From Leptospira semungkisensis (GTDB taxonomy: Bacteria > Spirochaetota > Leptospiria > Leptospirales > Leptospiraceae): a stretch of DNA of 64,000 nt. Location of the stretch: assembly GCF_004770055.1 (NCBI RefSeq), contig NZ_RQEP01000005.1, positions 496,001-560,000 of the forward strand. Direction: 5' to 3'. A program made the translations under genes and the position numbers. Of this stretch, positions 21,850-30,065 are shown one piece after another. Below the pieces are notes generated by a model. It searched no databases. It saw nothing but the letters and a program-made list of their open reading frames with translations, and was not told where the DNA came from. Every line of letters begins with the position of its first letter. Positions within the stretch are counted from its first letter, which is position 1.

Positions 21850-21904
21850 ATCTTTTTCCAATCTATCTATTTGAAATAATCAAAGAATCTCATTGGAGAA
21901 AATC

Positions 21905-22261
21905 ATGTTTCGATTTGTCGCTATCCTTCTCGCAGCTTATTTTATATTAGCAGCCGGATTACAATACAACGATCCGGATCCATTGCATTGGATGTTATTG
22001 TACTTAACCTCAGCGATTGCTTGTGTGCTCGCGGCAATTCGCAAAGACAGTCTTCCCTTACTCTATGCATTGATGGGAATGGCGAGCATCGAGATCGCAA
22101 TCACTGCCAACGGATTCTTTACTTGGCTGAAGGCAGGAAATGAAAATCTAATCGTAGCCAAGATGAGCGCTGAGAAGCCTTATATCGAGCTTGGCCGCGA
22201 ATTCTTAGGAGCCTTGATCAGCCTCGCAGTAGCTGTCTGGCTTTGGTTTAGAAAAAGATAA
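21905..22261 (+). CDS. TMEM220-like small membrane protein
   Basis: A 118-residue protein with four hydrophobic helices. The first helix runs into QYNDPDPLHWMLLYL, the hallmark of the TMEM220 family. Its function is unknown. The ATG at 21905 has GGAG 7 bases upstream; the longer frame starting at TTG 21893 would place that ribosome site inside the gene. It follows the cyclase gene by 55 bases on the same strand and may be cotranscribed. Confidence 0.8.
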   Translation: MFRFVAILLAAYFILAAGLQYNDPDPLHWMLLYLTSAIACVLAAIRKDSLPLLYALMGMASIEIAITANGFFTWLKAGNENLIVAKMSAEKPYIELGREFLGALISLAVAVWLWFRKR

Positions 22262-22287
22262 TTCGAACTGAATTATCTTTGTACTAT

Positions 22288-22650
22288 TTATTCTAAGAAT
22301 TGAAGCATGTTCGCTATAGCTACTTTGAGACCAGGAACTTTTTCTTTGCATACATCATATATTATTTCATAATCGAGTCCTTCATAATGATGCGAGATAA
22401 TATCTCTCATTCTCATGATGTTTGCCCAGTCGATCGAATTATATTTTAATAGCAAATCCGGTTGGTGCTTGTGAATAGATTTGATGTTTTCTCCGATTGT
22501 TTGCAGTCTCATGGAGATAGAATCTAAAAGGATCTGGCCTTCTTCATTTGAAATGAAATCCTCTGCAGCCTCAATACTTTTGAATCTGCTTTCTACAAGC
22601 TGAATCGATTCAAGTATAAATTGAAGTCTATCTCGAAGTTCTTCAGACAT
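22288..22650 (-). CDS. hepT: HepT-like HEPN ribonuclease toxin (DUF86)
   Basis: A 120-residue all-helical HEPN-domain protein of the HepT/DUF86 family, a putative RNase toxin. The catalytic RX4HXY motif is exact, RDIISHHY, near residue 83. In studied pairs the cognate MntA antitoxin adds AMP to the tyrosine of this motif and silences the RNase. The start overlaps the antitoxin gene by 8 bases, so the two are translationally coupled with antitoxin first. It ends convergently 27 bases from the TMEM220-like gene. Toxicity is inferred from family membership. Confidence 0.88.
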   Translation of the reverse strand: MSEELRDRLQFILESIQLVESRFKSIEAAEDFISNEEGQILLDSISMRLQTIGENIKSIHKHQPDLLLKYNSIDWANIMRMRDIISHHYEGLDYEIIYDVCKEKVPGLKVAIANMLQFLE

Positions 22651-22942
22651 GTATCATATCTTTTCGAATTCTTTCTATAAAAGATTTTCTTAAGCTCGGT
22701 CTATTGCGGACTAAATCAACGGATCGGCCCAATTTATCTTCGAGATAGATTTTTATTCCGGCTATTGAATCAAACTTAGGTTCTTGAACATCAATCAACA
22801 GATCAACGTCGCTGTTGAGATCGGCACTATCCTTAGAAAAAGAGCCAAATACATAGATATTCATTAGCCCGTACTTACGTGCCAATTCAGGCTTTGCCTC
22901 TCTAAGGCTTTTCAGAAGTTCTTCTCGAGTTTGAACGAACAT
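22643..22942 (-). CDS. mntA: MntA-like minimal nucleotidyltransferase antitoxin
   Basis: A 99-residue minimal nucleotidyltransferase. The polymerase-beta active-site motif GSX10DXD is exact: GSFSKDSADLNSDVD. In HEPN/MNT modules this enzyme AMPylates HepT and neutralises it. The ATG at 22942 is the sensible start; the longer frame to 23002 would run into the tmRNA 3' end. The gene begins 18 bases after the mature tmRNA 3' end on the same strand, with no hairpin terminator between, so it may depend on readthrough from ssrA or on RNA processing. This siting at the 3' end of ssrA is typical for acquired genes. Confidence 0.88.
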   Translation of the reverse strand: MFVQTREELLKSLREAKPELARKYGLMNIYVFGSFSKDSADLNSDVDLLIDVQEPKFDSIAGIKIYLEDKLGRSVDLVRNRPSLRKSFIERIRKDMIHV

Positions 22943-22960
22943 AATGAAACCCGATAAAAT

Positions 22961-23304
22961 TGGAGACGCCGGGGTTCGAACCCGGGTCCTATTGCGTCTC
23001 AATGCGGCCTCTACGTGTTTGTCTTATGTTTTAAATCTCGAAAGGCCTTAGCCCATAAGCAGGCGTGTCCTTTCTATCCGGTCCAAGTACTCCTTAAAAC
23101 GGGAACCGATAACCGATCCAAGAAGTCTCCCGTTTGAGACAGAGAGAAAGCCACCGGGAGAGTAAGCTATCTTTCCGAAGCAGAGATTAAGCTGCTAGTG
23201 CTAATTCGTTGTTAGCGTTTAATGTTTTGAAGGTTTTTAAGAGGCCCCTCACCCCTACATGCCACCACACCTTAACTACAACAGTCGAAACCAAATTCGT
23301 CCCC
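22961..23304 (-). ncRNA. ssrA: Transfer-messenger RNA (tmRNA)
   Basis: A 344-base tmRNA that rescues stalled ribosomes with SmpB. The 5' end GGGGACGAATTTGGTTTCGA and the 3' end GAACCCCGGCGTCTCCA pair as a tRNA-like acceptor stem (seven pairs with one G-U), and CCA is encoded. The T arm is CCGGGTTCGAACCCCGG. The tag reading frame at 23187-23216 encodes ANNELALAA and ends in TAA, with resume codon GCT. The strand is minus. No terminator is evident before the mntA antitoxin gene downstream. Confidence 0.97.
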
Positions 23305-23414
23305 GTTGTGTTATCGATTAGACTCTAGATTTGATTTTACCGGATGTGAAAGCAAGAAAAAATGAAGTACGAGATCCCTAAAATCAAACGCAATCGTTTC
23401 GTAGAAGGTCTACC

Positions 23415-24269
23415 TTGTTCCGATTTAGAATTTTTCTTCTTCTTTTTTTATTATCGCAATGCACTTCCTCTTCTTCCGTTGAGAAGAAGGAGCCGAATCT
23501 CGTTTCTGCGAATGCGAATCCTTCGCTTTTATCCGATGGCTTATATGCGATCCGATACGGAAAATTGCTCTATTCAAACCAACTCATGAATTCCGAATCC
23601 GAAGAAGGAGAATCGGAAATCGTACTCTTATTCTATCTTCTGAAATTAGGGAGCAGGATCATCCTGATCGATACGGGCATCTCTTCTAAAGAAACGGTCA
23701 GAAAGTTCGGAGTGCAGGATTGGGTCTCTCCCGAGAGATCTCTTTCTTCTGCTGGAATTCTTCCTTCGTCCGTTCAGGAAATTGTACTCACTCATTATCA
23801 TTTCGATCATGCGGGAGGCTTGGATCTTTTTCCGGACGCAAAAATATATGTCCGAGCCCAGGATTGGACTGCATTAAAGAAATCGAATTGGTTTCCTAAT
23901 TTAGAAAGAAAACTACTACTCAAAGAAAGATCAAAGAAGATACAACTCTTAGATTCCAGTCTGGAGTTAGCTCAGAATTTCAGAATCCTATTCACCGGAG
24001 GCCACACCGCTGGCTCTCTCGCAGTAGAATGGTCCTTGCATCCTGGAAAAGGTTTCTTGATTACCGGAGATGAGTGCTATTGGATCGATCCTTGTAAGAA
24101 AGGCAAAGGACTTCCCAAGGCGGCCGCATTCTCTGTTCAGAACAACAAGGAATTCTTAGATTATGTGGATGTGCTTTCTTCTCAAGGAAGTATGATCCTC
24201 ACGATGCACGATCCCCAAGTTTTATCCCAAGGAAAGGAAGTGCTCCCGGGGATTTTCAAGCTATACTAA
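23415..24269 (+). CDS. Metallo-beta-lactamase-fold hydrolase, lipoprotein
   Basis: A 284-residue lipoprotein. The signal peptide FRIFLLLFLLSQC ends in a lipobox with Cys near residue 16. The metal-binding motifs follow: THYHFDHAGGLDLF (HxHxDH) near residue 127, GGHTAGS and TGDECYW, with a late His in TMHDPQ. This pattern fits the metallo-beta-lactamase superfamily, near the N-acyl-homoserine lactonase/GloB-like branch with an LIDTG strand. The substrate is unknown; hydrolysis of an ester, lactone or thioester is plausible. The start is TTG with GAAGG 6 bases upstream. It is monocistronic, convergent with the acyl-CoA ligase gene over a shared hairpin. Confidence 0.88.
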   Translation: MFRFRIFLLLFLLSQCTSSSSVEKKEPNLVSANANPSLLSDGLYAIRYGKLLYSNQLMNSESEEGESEIVLLFYLLKLGSRIILIDTGISSKETVRKFGVQDWVSPERSLSSAGILPSSVQEIVLTHYHFDHAGGLDLFPDAKIYVRAQDWTALKKSNWFPNLERKLLLKERSKKIQLLDSSLELAQNFRILFTGGHTAGSLAVEWSLHPGKGFLITGDECYWIDPCKKGKGLPKAAAFSVQNNKEFLDYVDVLSSQGSMILTMHDPQVLSQGKEVLPGIFKLY

Positions 24270-24272
24270 AAA

Positions 24273-24301
24273 AAATCCCCCGGTAAACAACCGAGGGATT
24301 T
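24273..24301. terminator. Terminator between the lactonase-like and acyl-CoA ligase genes
   Basis: AAATCCC-C-CGGT and ACCG-A-GGGATTT form a 12-position stem with one mismatch and a short loop. The minus strand has a run of eight T after the stem, so it best terminates the acyl-CoA ligase transcript. On plus the tail is weaker (TTTCTTC) but could still act. Confidence 0.85.
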
Positions 24302-24328
24302 CTTCTCATCTAGAAAGGATAAGGTTTC

Positions 24329-26386
24329 TTATTTATAAACCTTATCGATCCGTTTCTGATATTTTTCAGTGATCACATGTCGCTTCATCTTCAACAAGTT
24401 GGTCAACTCGTCTCCAACCTCGAAAGGTTTAGGAGCAATCACAACATGTTGGATCAATTCGAAAGATTTGAATCCGTGCTTAGTACTATTGTATTCACGG
24501 ATCTCTTTCTTATAGAAATCGATCACTTTCGGATTCTCGATGATATCTTTCAGATCCTTAGCAGCAATTCCGTTTTGCTCCAACCAAGGTTTCAATACAT
24601 CTATATCCGGAACGATAATAGCGCCGAGCACCTTCTGATCTTGGCCAAATACCATGGATTGTTTGATGTAAGGAGACTCGTCCATACGGTTCTCGATAGG
24701 AACCGGTTCCACGTTTTCTCCACCTAATAGAACTACAGTTTCCTTAGCTCTTCCAGTCAATGTAAGAGTGTATTTGTAATTGATGAAACCGATATCTCCA
24801 GTATTCAACCAACCGTCCACAATGGTCTTCTTAGTAACTTCGGGGTTCTTGTAGTATCCTTTCATTACTTGAGGTCCTTTGATATGAACGATCCCTTTCA
24901 CTCCTAACTTACCAGCAAGGATTTGCTTTTGATCGTTGATATGAGTCAGAACATTTCCGTTCTCATCTCTGAGTTGGAGCTCGGTTTTAGGAACAACATA
25001 ACCCACAGATCCGATGATAGGATAATCGTAATGGCGAACAGAGATTACCGGAGCACTTTCCGTCATTCCATATCCTTCTAATACCAATAGTCCGATATCA
25101 TTGAAGAAATTGTCTACGTGACGTTGCAGAGCGCCACCGCCGGAAAGAGTTCCTCTCAAACGTCCACCAGTTGCCTGACGAATCTTAGCAAGAACCACTG
25201 CATCCAGGGTCTTGTAGTTAAAGATCAACGCCAGAATTGCGATGGTCAATAGGACTGGAGATAAGAATCCCAAACCAGGCTCGTACATCTTAATGTAAGA
25301 ATAAGCTACCGCAGATAGGAAAGAGATCGTAAACGGTCCCGTTAAAAGCACCTGAGCAATTGCCTTAAGAGCAAGTCCTAAAGATTGTAAGATATTGCGA
25401 TTCGCATAATCTACTTCTCTTCCACTCAGGAAACGAACTCCCGCATGGTAGTTTTTAGAGAAGAAGTATGCTGCATTGAACAGGAATTTTCTGACCGGAG
25501 GAGTCTGCTTAGGATCGTTGATTCTGTTGTAGATCCCGGTATAGATACTTTCCCAAACCCTAGGAGCGGACGCCATAAAGGAAGGTCTCGCTTTAGCAAG
25601 GTCATTTCGTAGATCGGAAACCTTAGTGTAGAAGGTAGCGATCCCTAAAGAGATTGCAGAATATTCTACGACCCTCTCGAAAATATGCCAAACAGGAAGA
25701 ATGGAAAGCATACTGTCGTCTTCTTTGATCATGGATTTTTTCAGGATCAAAGGAACAACATGTTCCATCTGATGAATCATGTTGGAATGCATAAGCATTA
25801 CACCCTTTGGCATTCCAGTAGTTCCGGAAGTATAGATAAGAGTAAATAGATCTTCAGGCTTTATCGCATCTATTCTCTTCTCTGTTTTATGCCCACCTTT
25901 AGCTCTGAGTTGCTTTCCTTTTTCGATAAGATCATATAAATGTAAGACTCCTTTCGCCTTGGTCTTACTGTCCTTATCCATAATGATAAGAGTCTCTACT
26001 CCCTTGACCTTGGATTTGTTCTTAACGAACTTTTCATACATCTTGTCGTTTTCTAAGAAGACGATGGATGCTTCGGAGTGATTTAAGATATAGTCCATTT
26101 CCGCGTCGGTAACATCAGTTCCACGAGGAACGTTTGCGCATCCGGAAAATAAAACAGCCGCATCAACTATAATCCATTCTAAACGGTTATCGGCAAGTAC
26201 AGCAATATGCTCTTTAGCCTTCACACCCAAGTCAATAAGAGCCTCGGACAAGGCTAAGCCAAGATCTACGAGTTGTTTAAAGGTAGTCGCTTTATATTCT
26301 TTTGTTTCGTCTTTCGACCAGAAGGCGGGCCTTTCCCCAAAGGACTCGGCGGCCTTAAGGTACATGTCTGCTAAATTCTTATACAT
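24329..26386 (-). CDS. Long-chain acyl-CoA ligase (AMP-forming)
   Basis: A 685-residue ANL-superfamily ligase that activates fatty acids through an acyl-adenylate to acyl-CoA. The AMP-binding P-loop is [14 protein letters not shown] near residue 190. [26 protein letters not shown] and [12 protein letters not shown] with the LTGRAKE hinge follow in order. Between the two halves of the N-terminal domain, about residues 340-405, there are hydrophobic stretches ([20 protein letters not shown] and [12 protein letters not shown]) that suggest membrane association. Leptospires live on long-chain fatty acids, so this is probably part of the uptake and beta-oxidation route. The ATG has AAGGA upstream. 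Confidence 0.92.
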   Translation of the reverse strand: MYKNLADMYLKAAESFGERPAFWSKDETKEYKATTFKQLVDLGLALSEALIDLGVKAKEHIAVLADNRLEWIIVDAAVLFSGCANVPRGTDVTDAEMDYILNHSEASIVFLENDKMYEKFVKNKSKVKGVETLIIMDKDSKTKAKGVLHLYDLIEKGKQLRAKGGHKTEKRIDAIKPEDLFTLIYTSGTTGMPKGVMLMHSNMIHQMEHVVPLILKKSMIKEDDSMLSILPVWHIFERVVEYSAISLGIATFYTKVSDLRNDLAKARPSFMASAPRVWESIYTGIYNRINDPKQTPPVRKFLFNAAYFFSKNYHAGVRFLSGREVDYANRNILQSLGLALKAIAQVLLTGPFTISFLSAVAYSYIKMYEPGLGFLSPVLLTIAILALIFNYKTLDAVVLAKIRQATGGRLRGTLSGGGALQRHVDNFFNDIGLLVLEGYGMTESAPVISVRHYDYPIIGSVGYVVPKTELQLRDENGNVLTHINDQKQILAGKLGVKGIVHIKGPQVMKGYYKNPEVTKKTIVDGWLNTGDIGFINYKYTLTLTGRAKETVVLLGGENVEPVPIENRMDESPYIKQSMVFGQDQKVLGAIIVPDIDVLKPWLEQNGIAAKDLKDIIENPKVIDFYKKEIREYNSTKHGFKSFELIQHVVIAPKPFEVGDELTNLLKMKRHVITEKYQKRIDKVYK

Positions 26387-26442
26387 TGGGGTTATTCCTT
26401 GAGAAGAAGGGGTATATTACGCTTATGAGATAAAGCGCGTTT

Positions 26443-26470
26443 AAATTAATGTGATTGTGTGACCCGTCAA
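26443..26470 (-). promoter_or_regulatory. Candidate promoter of the acyl-CoA ligase gene
   Basis: On the minus strand TTGACG (26465-26470) and TAATTT (26443-26448) are separated by 16 bases, a good sigma-70-type arrangement. It lies about 60 bases upstream of the ligase ATG. Confidence 0.5.
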
Positions 26471-26537
26471 CTAAATTTTAGAAGAAGGCTTCGTAGGTGC
26501 GGTGCAAAATCGAAATGAAGAAATGTAATGAGAGAAG

Positions 26538-26572
26538 AAAACTCCGCTCGAGTAATTCTCGAACGGAGTTTC
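26538..26572 (-). terminator. Terminator after the Lys/His-rich peptide gene
   Basis: AAACTCCG and CGGAGTTT, extended by TCGAG/CTCGA across a short loop, make a long stem 18 bases after the stop. The minus-strand tail is TTTTCTTCTC. It fits termination of the short upstream gene before the ligase promoter. Confidence 0.75.
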
Positions 26573-26590
26573 AAAGAAGGTTAAGCGAGA

Positions 26591-26866
26591 TTATTGTTGC
26601 TCTTCGCCAGCGCCTTCTTCAGCAGCAGGAGCAGAAGACTTAGGTGCTTCTTCTTTTCCTTTTTTGCCTTCTTTCTTATGTTTCTTTTTGCCGTGTTTCT
26701 TGTGCTTTTTCTTGTGTTTCTTCTCTTTTTTCTCAGGCTTAGCAGCAGAGTCCTCAGTCTTTGCAGGAGCTTCTCCGCCTGCTTCTTGTGCGCTGATTCC
26801 GGTGAAACCGAACAGAGCGATCGCAGACACTAAAAGGGTAACAAGAATTTTCTTGAATAGGTTCAT
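26591..26866 (-). CDS. Secreted Lys/His-rich low-complexity peptide
   Basis: A 91-residue protein with a clear signal peptide (LFKKILVTLLVSAIALFGF, cleavage probably after GISAQ). The mature part is low complexity: an Ala/Glu/Pro/Lys opening, a dense Lys/His block at about residues 48-70 made of KKHK-type repeats, and an acidic Glu/Ala tail. It would be exported and strongly bipolar in charge. The His/Lys block could bind metal, nucleic acid or anionic surfaces, but no function is established. The ATG has AGGAAG 7 bases upstream and the gene has its own terminator, so it looks like a real, separately expressed gene. Confidence 0.8.
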   Translation of the reverse strand: MNLFKKILVTLLVSAIALFGFTGISAQEAGGEAPAKTEDSAAKPEKKEKKHKKKHKKHGKKKHKKEGKKGKEEAPKSSAPAAEEGAGEEQQ

Positions 26867-26947
26867 TATGGTCTTCCTATACTAACGATGATTTGTGTCG
26901 TAATTTTATTATTATGTGAGGCAAATCAAATCCATTTTAAAGAAAAA

Positions 26948-27649
26948 TCAGATTTCATCGATAGGTGGGACCCATTTGTTAGGGACCGAAACTGCTTCAG
27001 AAAGACGGTCTAGAAATTTATTTTTGGGAATTTCATAAGCTCCTAAGTTCAACGTGACCGGGTTCATCTGTTGTGTGTCGAATAAAGTGAACCCGTCCTT
27101 CTTCAAGGCCTCGAATAGAAAAAAGAGTCCTATCTTACCGAAGTCGGGCAAAAAAGAGAACATGGACTCTCCGGCAAAAAATTTACCGATTGCTATGCCG
27201 TAGACCCCTCCACCTAATCTTCCTTCTTCGTCCCAAACTTCAACACTGTGAGCATAACCTTCTCTGTGAAATTGAGTGAATCCTTTTAAGAAGGTGTCTG
27301 TGATCCAAGTCTGCTCTTCGGTTCTATAAGAACAGCAACGCATAACTTGTTCGAATGCACGATTGAATGTAACCGTGAATTTCTTTTGACGTATTCTTCT
27401 TTTTACTCGAGTGCTAAGATGAAGAACATTCAGATCGAATATTGCTCTCGGGTCCAAAGAGAACCAAAGCAAAGGTTTGTCCGCCCAAGGGAAGATCCCT
27501 CTGGTATAAGCGTAGAGAAGACGATCCGGTTTAAGGTCTCCTCCTATGCCGACTACTTCTTCTAAGCTAGTACGTGGATCGGCAAAGAAATCGGAAAAGT
27601 CACGGACAATGGGGGAATACGAATCTTGCTTCGGGTTTTCCATGATCAT
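26948..27649 (-). CDS. aat: Leucyl/phenylalanyl-tRNA-protein transferase
   Basis: A 233-residue cytosolic enzyme that adds Leu or Phe from aminoacyl-tRNA to proteins with N-terminal Arg or Lys, marking them for ClpS/ClpAP in the N-degron pathway. Conserved segments are [55 protein letters not shown] (seen in parts), [19 protein letters not shown] and [16 protein letters not shown]. The ATG overlaps the thpR stop as ATGA, so translation is coupled. It is the last gene of the pabBC-thpR-aat operon. Confidence 0.94.
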   Translation of the reverse strand: MIMENPKQDSYSPIVRDFSDFFADPRTSLEEVVGIGGDLKPDRLLYAYTRGIFPWADKPLLWFSLDPRAIFDLNVLHLSTRVKRRIRQKKFTVTFNRAFEQVMRCCSYRTEEQTWITDTFLKGFTQFHREGYAHSVEVWDEEGRLGGGVYGIAIGKFFAGESMFSFLPDFGKIGLFFLFEALKKDGFTLFDTQQMNPVTLNLGAYEIPKNKFLDRLSEAVSVPNKWVPPIDEI

Positions 27650-28182
27650 TCCAGGAGAAGAGGATATGTTTCTTCGACAGAATAAATGGGACCATTCGAG
27701 CCACTGCGACTGGAAAAAAGGTGAAATTCTCGGATCTCTATACTAGGAATATGAAACTGATCGAATTCCTTTAGATACATTTCCAATCTCTTCTCCTTGT
27801 CCCTTTTAAACCTTCCAATCGTGATATGAGGTTTATAATCCCTTTTTTCTAGGCTAAATCCAGCCCTTCTTAAAGACGAATCCAATGATTTTTGCAAGCG
27901 AAACAATTCTTCCGAATGAGAAACGGAAGCATAGAGTATCTCCGGTGATTTATGTCCGAAAACTCCTATGCCTTGTATCTCAATAGAGAAGGGTCCATGC
28001 TTGGTATCTGAACTGATCTCTGAAACTGTTTCTATTTGTTCTCGATCCAGTTCTCCTAAAAATACAAGAGTCGCATGGAAGTTTTCAGGAGAAACCCAGC
28101 GAATCTCTTCTAGGCCAAAGCATATTCCTTCCAATCTTTCTCGTACTGAATTCGGCAGAGAGAGTCCCAGAAAAGTTCTCAT
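27646..28182 (-). CDS. thpR: RNA 2',3'-cyclic phosphodiesterase
   Basis: A 178-residue 2H phosphoesterase of the LigT/ThpR family. The two catalytic HxTx motifs are HATLVFLG near residue 40 and HITIGRF near residue 123. ThpR opens 2',3'-cyclic phosphates on RNA and, in reverse, can join tRNA half molecules with 2'-5' linkages in vitro. Its physiological target is uncertain. Both ends overlap neighbours by 4 bases (ATGA), coupling it to pabBC upstream and aat downstream; the neighbours suggest no shared pathway. Confidence 0.9.
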   Translation of the reverse strand: MRTFLGLSLPNSVRERLEGICFGLEEIRWVSPENFHATLVFLGELDREQIETVSEISSDTKHGPFSIEIQGIGVFGHKSPEILYASVSHSEELFRLQKSLDSSLRRAGFSLEKRDYKPHITIGRFKRDKEKRLEMYLKEFDQFHIPSIEIREFHLFSSRSGSNGPIYSVEETYPLLLE

Positions 28183-30014
28183 TCTTGGTCCACACCTATG
28201 ACCCTTCTCGCTCTTCGGATCGAATTCACGAGAAGAATATTTTTAGCAGATTCCAGATCTTTTTTTAGAATGATTCCTTCTTTCGCATGAAGTTTCTTCA
28301 TCCATCTTTTTCTCGCGATGCCCGGCAGAAGTCCTTGTTCCAAAACAGGAGTGATCCACTCTCCATTTAGATATAAAAATAAGGAATGGATTGCGCCTTC
28401 TGTGATATGTCCTTCTTGGTTGGAATAGACTACATCCAGATAACCATTAGCAGAGGCTTTTTCATATTCCGAGGAATAGATCTCTCTGATATTTGTTTTA
28501 TGATACAAGAACGGATCCAAGCTGTCCAGTTTTGTCTTAGAGAATAAGACCTTTCCTTTCTTAGGACCTTTTACGAATTCGGAGATCTCGGTCAGTAAGC
28601 TTCCGTCTTTAAATAGTTGCATGCGGATGCGGAAAGCTTCTCCTTTCTTAGCTTGATTTTTCTCTAGGATCTTTCGGATGCTTGATTCCCATTCTTCTTC
28701 CTTCCATGTAAAATCAAGTTGAGAGGCCGAAGACATCATTCTCTTCTTATGATCTTTTAGAAAATAGATCGTTCCCCTTTTGCAGAGCATTGTAGTAAAA
28801 ATAAAAAAGCTGTTTCCAGATTCGATCGGATCTCTTAGAAATTTTGCTTTGGACCAACATTCCTTCCATTCAATCTCCGCATCGGATTCTATCGTGATCC
28901 CTGAGCCAACTCCCATTCTACCTTCTCTTTTTCCGGGAGAAATCTCAGTAAGCTCCAAAGTGCGTATCGCAATCGAAGCAGTTTCTTTTTCGGGAGAAAG
29001 GAAGAAAATTCCCCCGGTATAAACTCCTCTTAGATTCTCTAATTCCTGGATAATCTCCACTGCTCTTTTTTTGGGAGCTCCTGTGATCGAGCCACCAGGA
29101 AACAATGCCTCCAACACTCTCATCCAATTTGCGTCTTTCGGAAGAAGAGAACGTACTTCGCTTGTCATCTGGAACACCGTTGTATATTCCTCGACAGAGA
29201 ATAATTTGGAAACTTGCACCGAGCCAAGTTCGGAAATCCTTCCTAAGTCATTGCGAAGAAGATCGGTGATCATTAAATTTTCCGCTCTATCTTTCAAAGA
29301 GGAAAGAAGCTCTGATTTCAGTTTTTCATCTTCGATCTCATCCCTTCCTCTCGCTCTGGTTCCTTTCATAGGAACTGTACGGATTTCCGCTCCATTTCTC
29401 TCCCAAAATAATTCCGGCGAGAAAGAAAGTATGTCTCTTCGTTCCCCTGAGATGGAGTTTCCCATTTTGATCCAAGCTTCGTAGGGAACGGATTGATTTT
29501 TGCGAATATCGAAAAAGAATTTTTCTAGAGAACCTCTCTGTTTGATTTTTAGAGGAAAGGTATAGTTAACTTGATATACATCACCTTTGTATAAATACTC
29601 TTTTATCTTTCGGATTGCTTCTATATAATCCGTTTGGTGGAGTCCAGGATCTAATTCCGCAGAGTAGCCATGATTCTGAAACTTTTCCTCCCAAGCTCTC
29701 AGTTCTTCCTCAGTTACAACATGGTATTCTTGAAAAACGCCGAACCAGAGCAAAGGCTCACTTTGAAGCTGCGTGTCCTTCTCATAATTGTCGCTTAAGA
29801 ACAGTTCTCCGACCTCGTAAGAGATCCACCCCGCAGCATATTTTCCTTTGTTCAATCTGTCTTGAATTTCTAGTAGTATTTTCCTTACTTCGCTTCGTCG
29901 ATTAGTAGTAAGGATTTCATTTGGCTCCGCTAGAATAGAAAAGCCTTCCGACGAAAACCCGCTTCCTAAAAATACAAATGGTCGATCGGGATAATGATGG
30001 AGATCCGGAATCAT
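28179..30014 (-). CDS. pabB: PabB-PabC fusion: aminodeoxychorismate synthase I and lyase
   Basis: A protein of about 611 residues joining two steps of p-aminobenzoate synthesis for folate. The N-terminal part is the chorismate-binding (PabB/TrpE) domain: GDVYQVNYTFPL, FSPELFWE, GTRARG, LLRNDLGRI and ALFPGGSITGAPKKRA. The last 210 residues are a fold-type IV PLP enzyme (PabC-like): HKTNIREIY holds the expected PLP lysine region, then EGHITEGAIHSLFLYLNG and PVLEQGLLPGIARKR. The glutamine amidotransferase PabA is not encoded nearby. The frame continues to a GTG at 30041, which has GGA upstream; the ATG at 30014 is given here and either may be used. Confidence 0.9.
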   Translation of the reverse strand: MIPDLHHYPDRPFVFLGSGFSSEGFSILAEPNEILTTNRRSEVRKILLEIQDRLNKGKYAAGWISYEVGELFLSDNYEKDTQLQSEPLLWFGVFQEYHVVTEEELRAWEEKFQNHGYSAELDPGLHQTDYIEAIRKIKEYLYKGDVYQVNYTFPLKIKQRGSLEKFFFDIRKNQSVPYEAWIKMGNSISGERRDILSFSPELFWERNGAEIRTVPMKGTRARGRDEIEDEKLKSELLSSLKDRAENLMITDLLRNDLGRISELGSVQVSKLFSVEEYTTVFQMTSEVRSLLPKDANWMRVLEALFPGGSITGAPKKRAVEIIQELENLRGVYTGGIFFLSPEKETASIAIRTLELTEISPGKREGRMGVGSGITIESDAEIEWKECWSKAKFLRDPIESGNSFFIFTTMLCKRGTIYFLKDHKKRMMSSASQLDFTWKEEEWESSIRKILEKNQAKKGEAFRIRMQLFKDGSLLTEISEFVKGPKKGKVLFSKTKLDSLDPFLYHKTNIREIYSSEYEKASANGYLDVVYSNQEGHITEGAIHSLFLYLNGEWITPVLEQGLLPGIARKRWMKKLHAKEGIILKKDLESAKNILLVNSIRRARRVIGVDQE

Positions 30015-30065
30015 GATTGGGTCTGAGTACCTTGTTCTCACCTGCTTCCGAATCCTAAAAGCGAA

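Noticed and set aside
22943..23002. N-terminal extension of MntA
   Set aside because: It overlaps the tmRNA 3' end and codes for tRNA-like sequence (the T arm). The family begins at the ATG at 22942.
26594..26885. Two plus-strand Phe/Leu/Cys-rich frames opposite the Lys/His-rich peptide
   Set aside because: They are the complement of Lys/Glu codons and give low-complexity Phe/Leu strings; no ribosome site. The minus-strand gene has a signal peptide, ribosome site and terminator.
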